Source: Thermocaproicibacter sp002397355 (GTDB lineage: Bacteria; Bacillota; Clostridia; Oscillospirales; Acutalibacteraceae). Taken from it: 24,894 bases of DNA. Made by a program: the position numbers and the translations under genes. Location of the stretch: NCBI GenBank assembly GCA_036830905.1, contig DAISNS010000017.1, positions 1 to 24,894 on the forward strand. Direction: 5' to 3'. This document shows positions 23,973 to 24,894 of the stretch, piece by piece. Numbering within the stretch: the first letter of the stretch is position 1; each line of letters opens with the position of its first letter. The notes below the pieces were generated by a model. The model did no database searches. It saw only the letters and a list, made by a program, of their open reading frames with translations, and was not told where the DNA came from.

Positions 23973-24040
23973 GACAAATCACCTCGTCACATCCGGTCCC
24001 CGGCGGTCTTCTGGTCGGGGATATTCCCTGTTTCTCTCAT

Positions 24041-24073
24041 ATGTATTTTATACATTCTTTAATCATTTTGCAA
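24041..24073 (-). promoter_or_regulatory. Promoter and palindrome of the small gene
   Basis: On the minus strand TTGCAA (24068-24073) and TAAAAT (24045-24050) are 17 bases apart. The -10 box lies inside ATGTAT-TTT-ATACAT (24041-24055), a 6-bp-arm palindrome placed as an operator would be. Confidence 0.6.
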
Positions 24074-24289
24074 GCCTTTTGAAAAATTTTTCCGTTTTGC
24101 CGGTTTTTTCGCATAATAACGAGAAAAATTGCTGTGTTTTCACGGACGATTTTCGGAAGGGCGTCGAGCTGAGAGCGCATAGTTTCGGTATAAATATAAG
24201 TCAAAAGCTGCAATGCAATCATGTCCGTCCGGACGGAGGGGAACAAGCGCCGGAGCCGCCGCGGCGTGTTCTTCTTTTTGCGGAAACCG

Positions 24290-24298
24290 TGATATAAT
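24290..24298 (+). promoter_or_regulatory. Extended -10 promoter of the CBM9-like gene
   Basis: TGATATAAT combines the TGN extension with a perfect TATAAT (24293-24298). The -35 region is poor (TTCTTC at 24269-24274). The rest of the gene-free stretch 23973-24330 has the divergent small-gene promoter and a perfect 14-bp palindrome at 24225-24238. Confidence 0.55.
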
Positions 24299-24330
24299 AG
24301 AAAAAATGCTGTGACGGGGGAATGTTTCCA

Positions 24331-24894
24331 ATGGCGTATGAGATCAAAACGATCCGGGATATTTCGGAGATCGGAACCGGGACGGTCGCGGACATCGACG
24401 TTTACAACTGGGGCGGGGTTTACCGCCCCGTTTCCAAAGCGATTCTCTGCTGTTTGCAGCGGCAGGGGTTTGCCGTCCGCCTTTGGAGCGAGGAGCGGGA
24501 TCCGCGCGCAACGCAGACCGAGCCCAATTCCCGCGTCTGCGAGGACAGTTGCCTTGAGTTCTTCGCCAACTTTGCGCCGTCCGTTCCGGGCAGCGGCTAC
24601 CTGAATTTCGAGGGCAACGCGCTCGGCACGATGCTCTGCTGCTACGGCCCGGAGAGCCGGCCCGGCGAAAACCGCACGCCGGTGATCCGGCTCGGCTGCC
24701 GGCACCCGCGTCCGCGCGCGTTCCGCGGCGACGGTTTCTGGGGCTGGGAGCTGCTCATTCCGTTTCCTTTCCTGCGCGCGGTTTACGGCGATGCGGGGTA
24801 TGGTCCGGGCAGCCGCATCCGCGGCGGCTTTTTCAAGTGCGGCGATTTGACGGAGCACCCGCATTACGGCAGTTACCGGAAAATCGAATGGCCC
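24331..24894 (+). CDS. Carbohydrate-binding family 9-like protein (partial, cut by window edge)
   Basis: An open frame of 188 codons runs off the right edge. It starts MAYEIKTIRDISEIGTG with GGGGGA nine bases upstream. Motifs such as VYRPVSKAILCCLQRQGFAVRLW, then CLEFFANFAPSVPGSGYLNFEGNALGTMLC and a final FWGWELLIPFPFLRAVYG match the CBM9-like fold found as small stand-alone proteins in Clostridia: the 'YLNFExN.xG' strand followed by 'W.WEL.IPF'. These proteins are assumed to bind sugars; their physiological role is unclear. The C-terminus is not visible. Confidence 0.75.
   Translation, partial: MAYEIKTIRDISEIGTGTVADIDVYNWGGVYRPVSKAILCCLQRQGFAVRLWSEERDPRATQTEPNSRVCEDSCLEFFANFAPSVPGSGYLNFEGNALGTMLCCYGPESRPGENRTPVIRLGCRHPRPRAFRGDGFWGWELLIPFPFLRAVYGDAGYGPGSRIRGGFFKCGDLTEHPHYGSYRKIEWP

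Noticed and set aside
24037..24864. 275-codon minus-strand frame at the right edge
   Set aside because: The opposite strand carries the CBM9-like gene with promoter, ribosome-binding site and family motifs; this frame has none.

Overview
The window looks like chromosomal DNA from a high-GC, spore-forming member of the Clostridia, most likely Oscillospirales (Ruminococcaceae/Oscillospiraceae-like). The evidence is a YpeB germination protein, AGGAGG-type ribosome-binding sites, GTG/TTG starts, clear sigma-A promoters, a heterodimeric ABC exporter typical of Firmicutes, and a DUF1538 gene followed by two PII-like genes. A run of exactly 100 N (6667-6766) marks a scaffold gap, so this is a draft assembly or MAG. 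Linkage between the left 6.7 kb and the rest is therefore not proven. No phage, insertion sequence, CRISPR array or rRNA was seen.

Layout, left part (1-6666). carA and carB are co-directional on the minus strand behind a sigma-A promoter that overlaps a 24-bp palindrome resembling the centre of an ArgR site. carB is fused in frame to a DapF-like domain whose active site is altered (first catalytic Cys replaced by Asp, three substrate-binding Asn changed). A divergent five-bladed beta-propeller glycoside hydrolase follows, then the gap.

Middle part (6767-16970). ypeB (minus) is divergent from a murD cluster: murD, a 103-aa unknown ORF, a GNAT acetyltransferase coupled to it by ATGA overlap, and a PLP-dependent methionine gamma-lyase-family protein with a TTG start. 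Convergent to this is a minus-strand operon: a LacI-type regulator followed by two ABC exporter half-transporters that form an asymmetric pair. A tRNA-Leu(UAG) with its own promoter and terminator follows.

Right part (16970-24894). A gene-free 600-bp stretch holds DnaA-box-like repeats, a strong promoter and a structured leader. It leads into a DUF1538 membrane protein followed by two PII-like signalling proteins; I read these as one signal-gated transport module. Next come an MFS transporter, a convergent Lrp/AsnC regulator that is divergent from aspA (aspartate ammonia-lyase), a 61-aa small protein with its own promoter and palindrome, and the start of a CBM9-like gene cut by the window edge.

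Two places deserve most attention: the CarB-DapF-like fusion with a remodelled epimerase site, and the leader/DUF1538/PII/PII locus. All functional assignments come from reading motifs; no database search was run.
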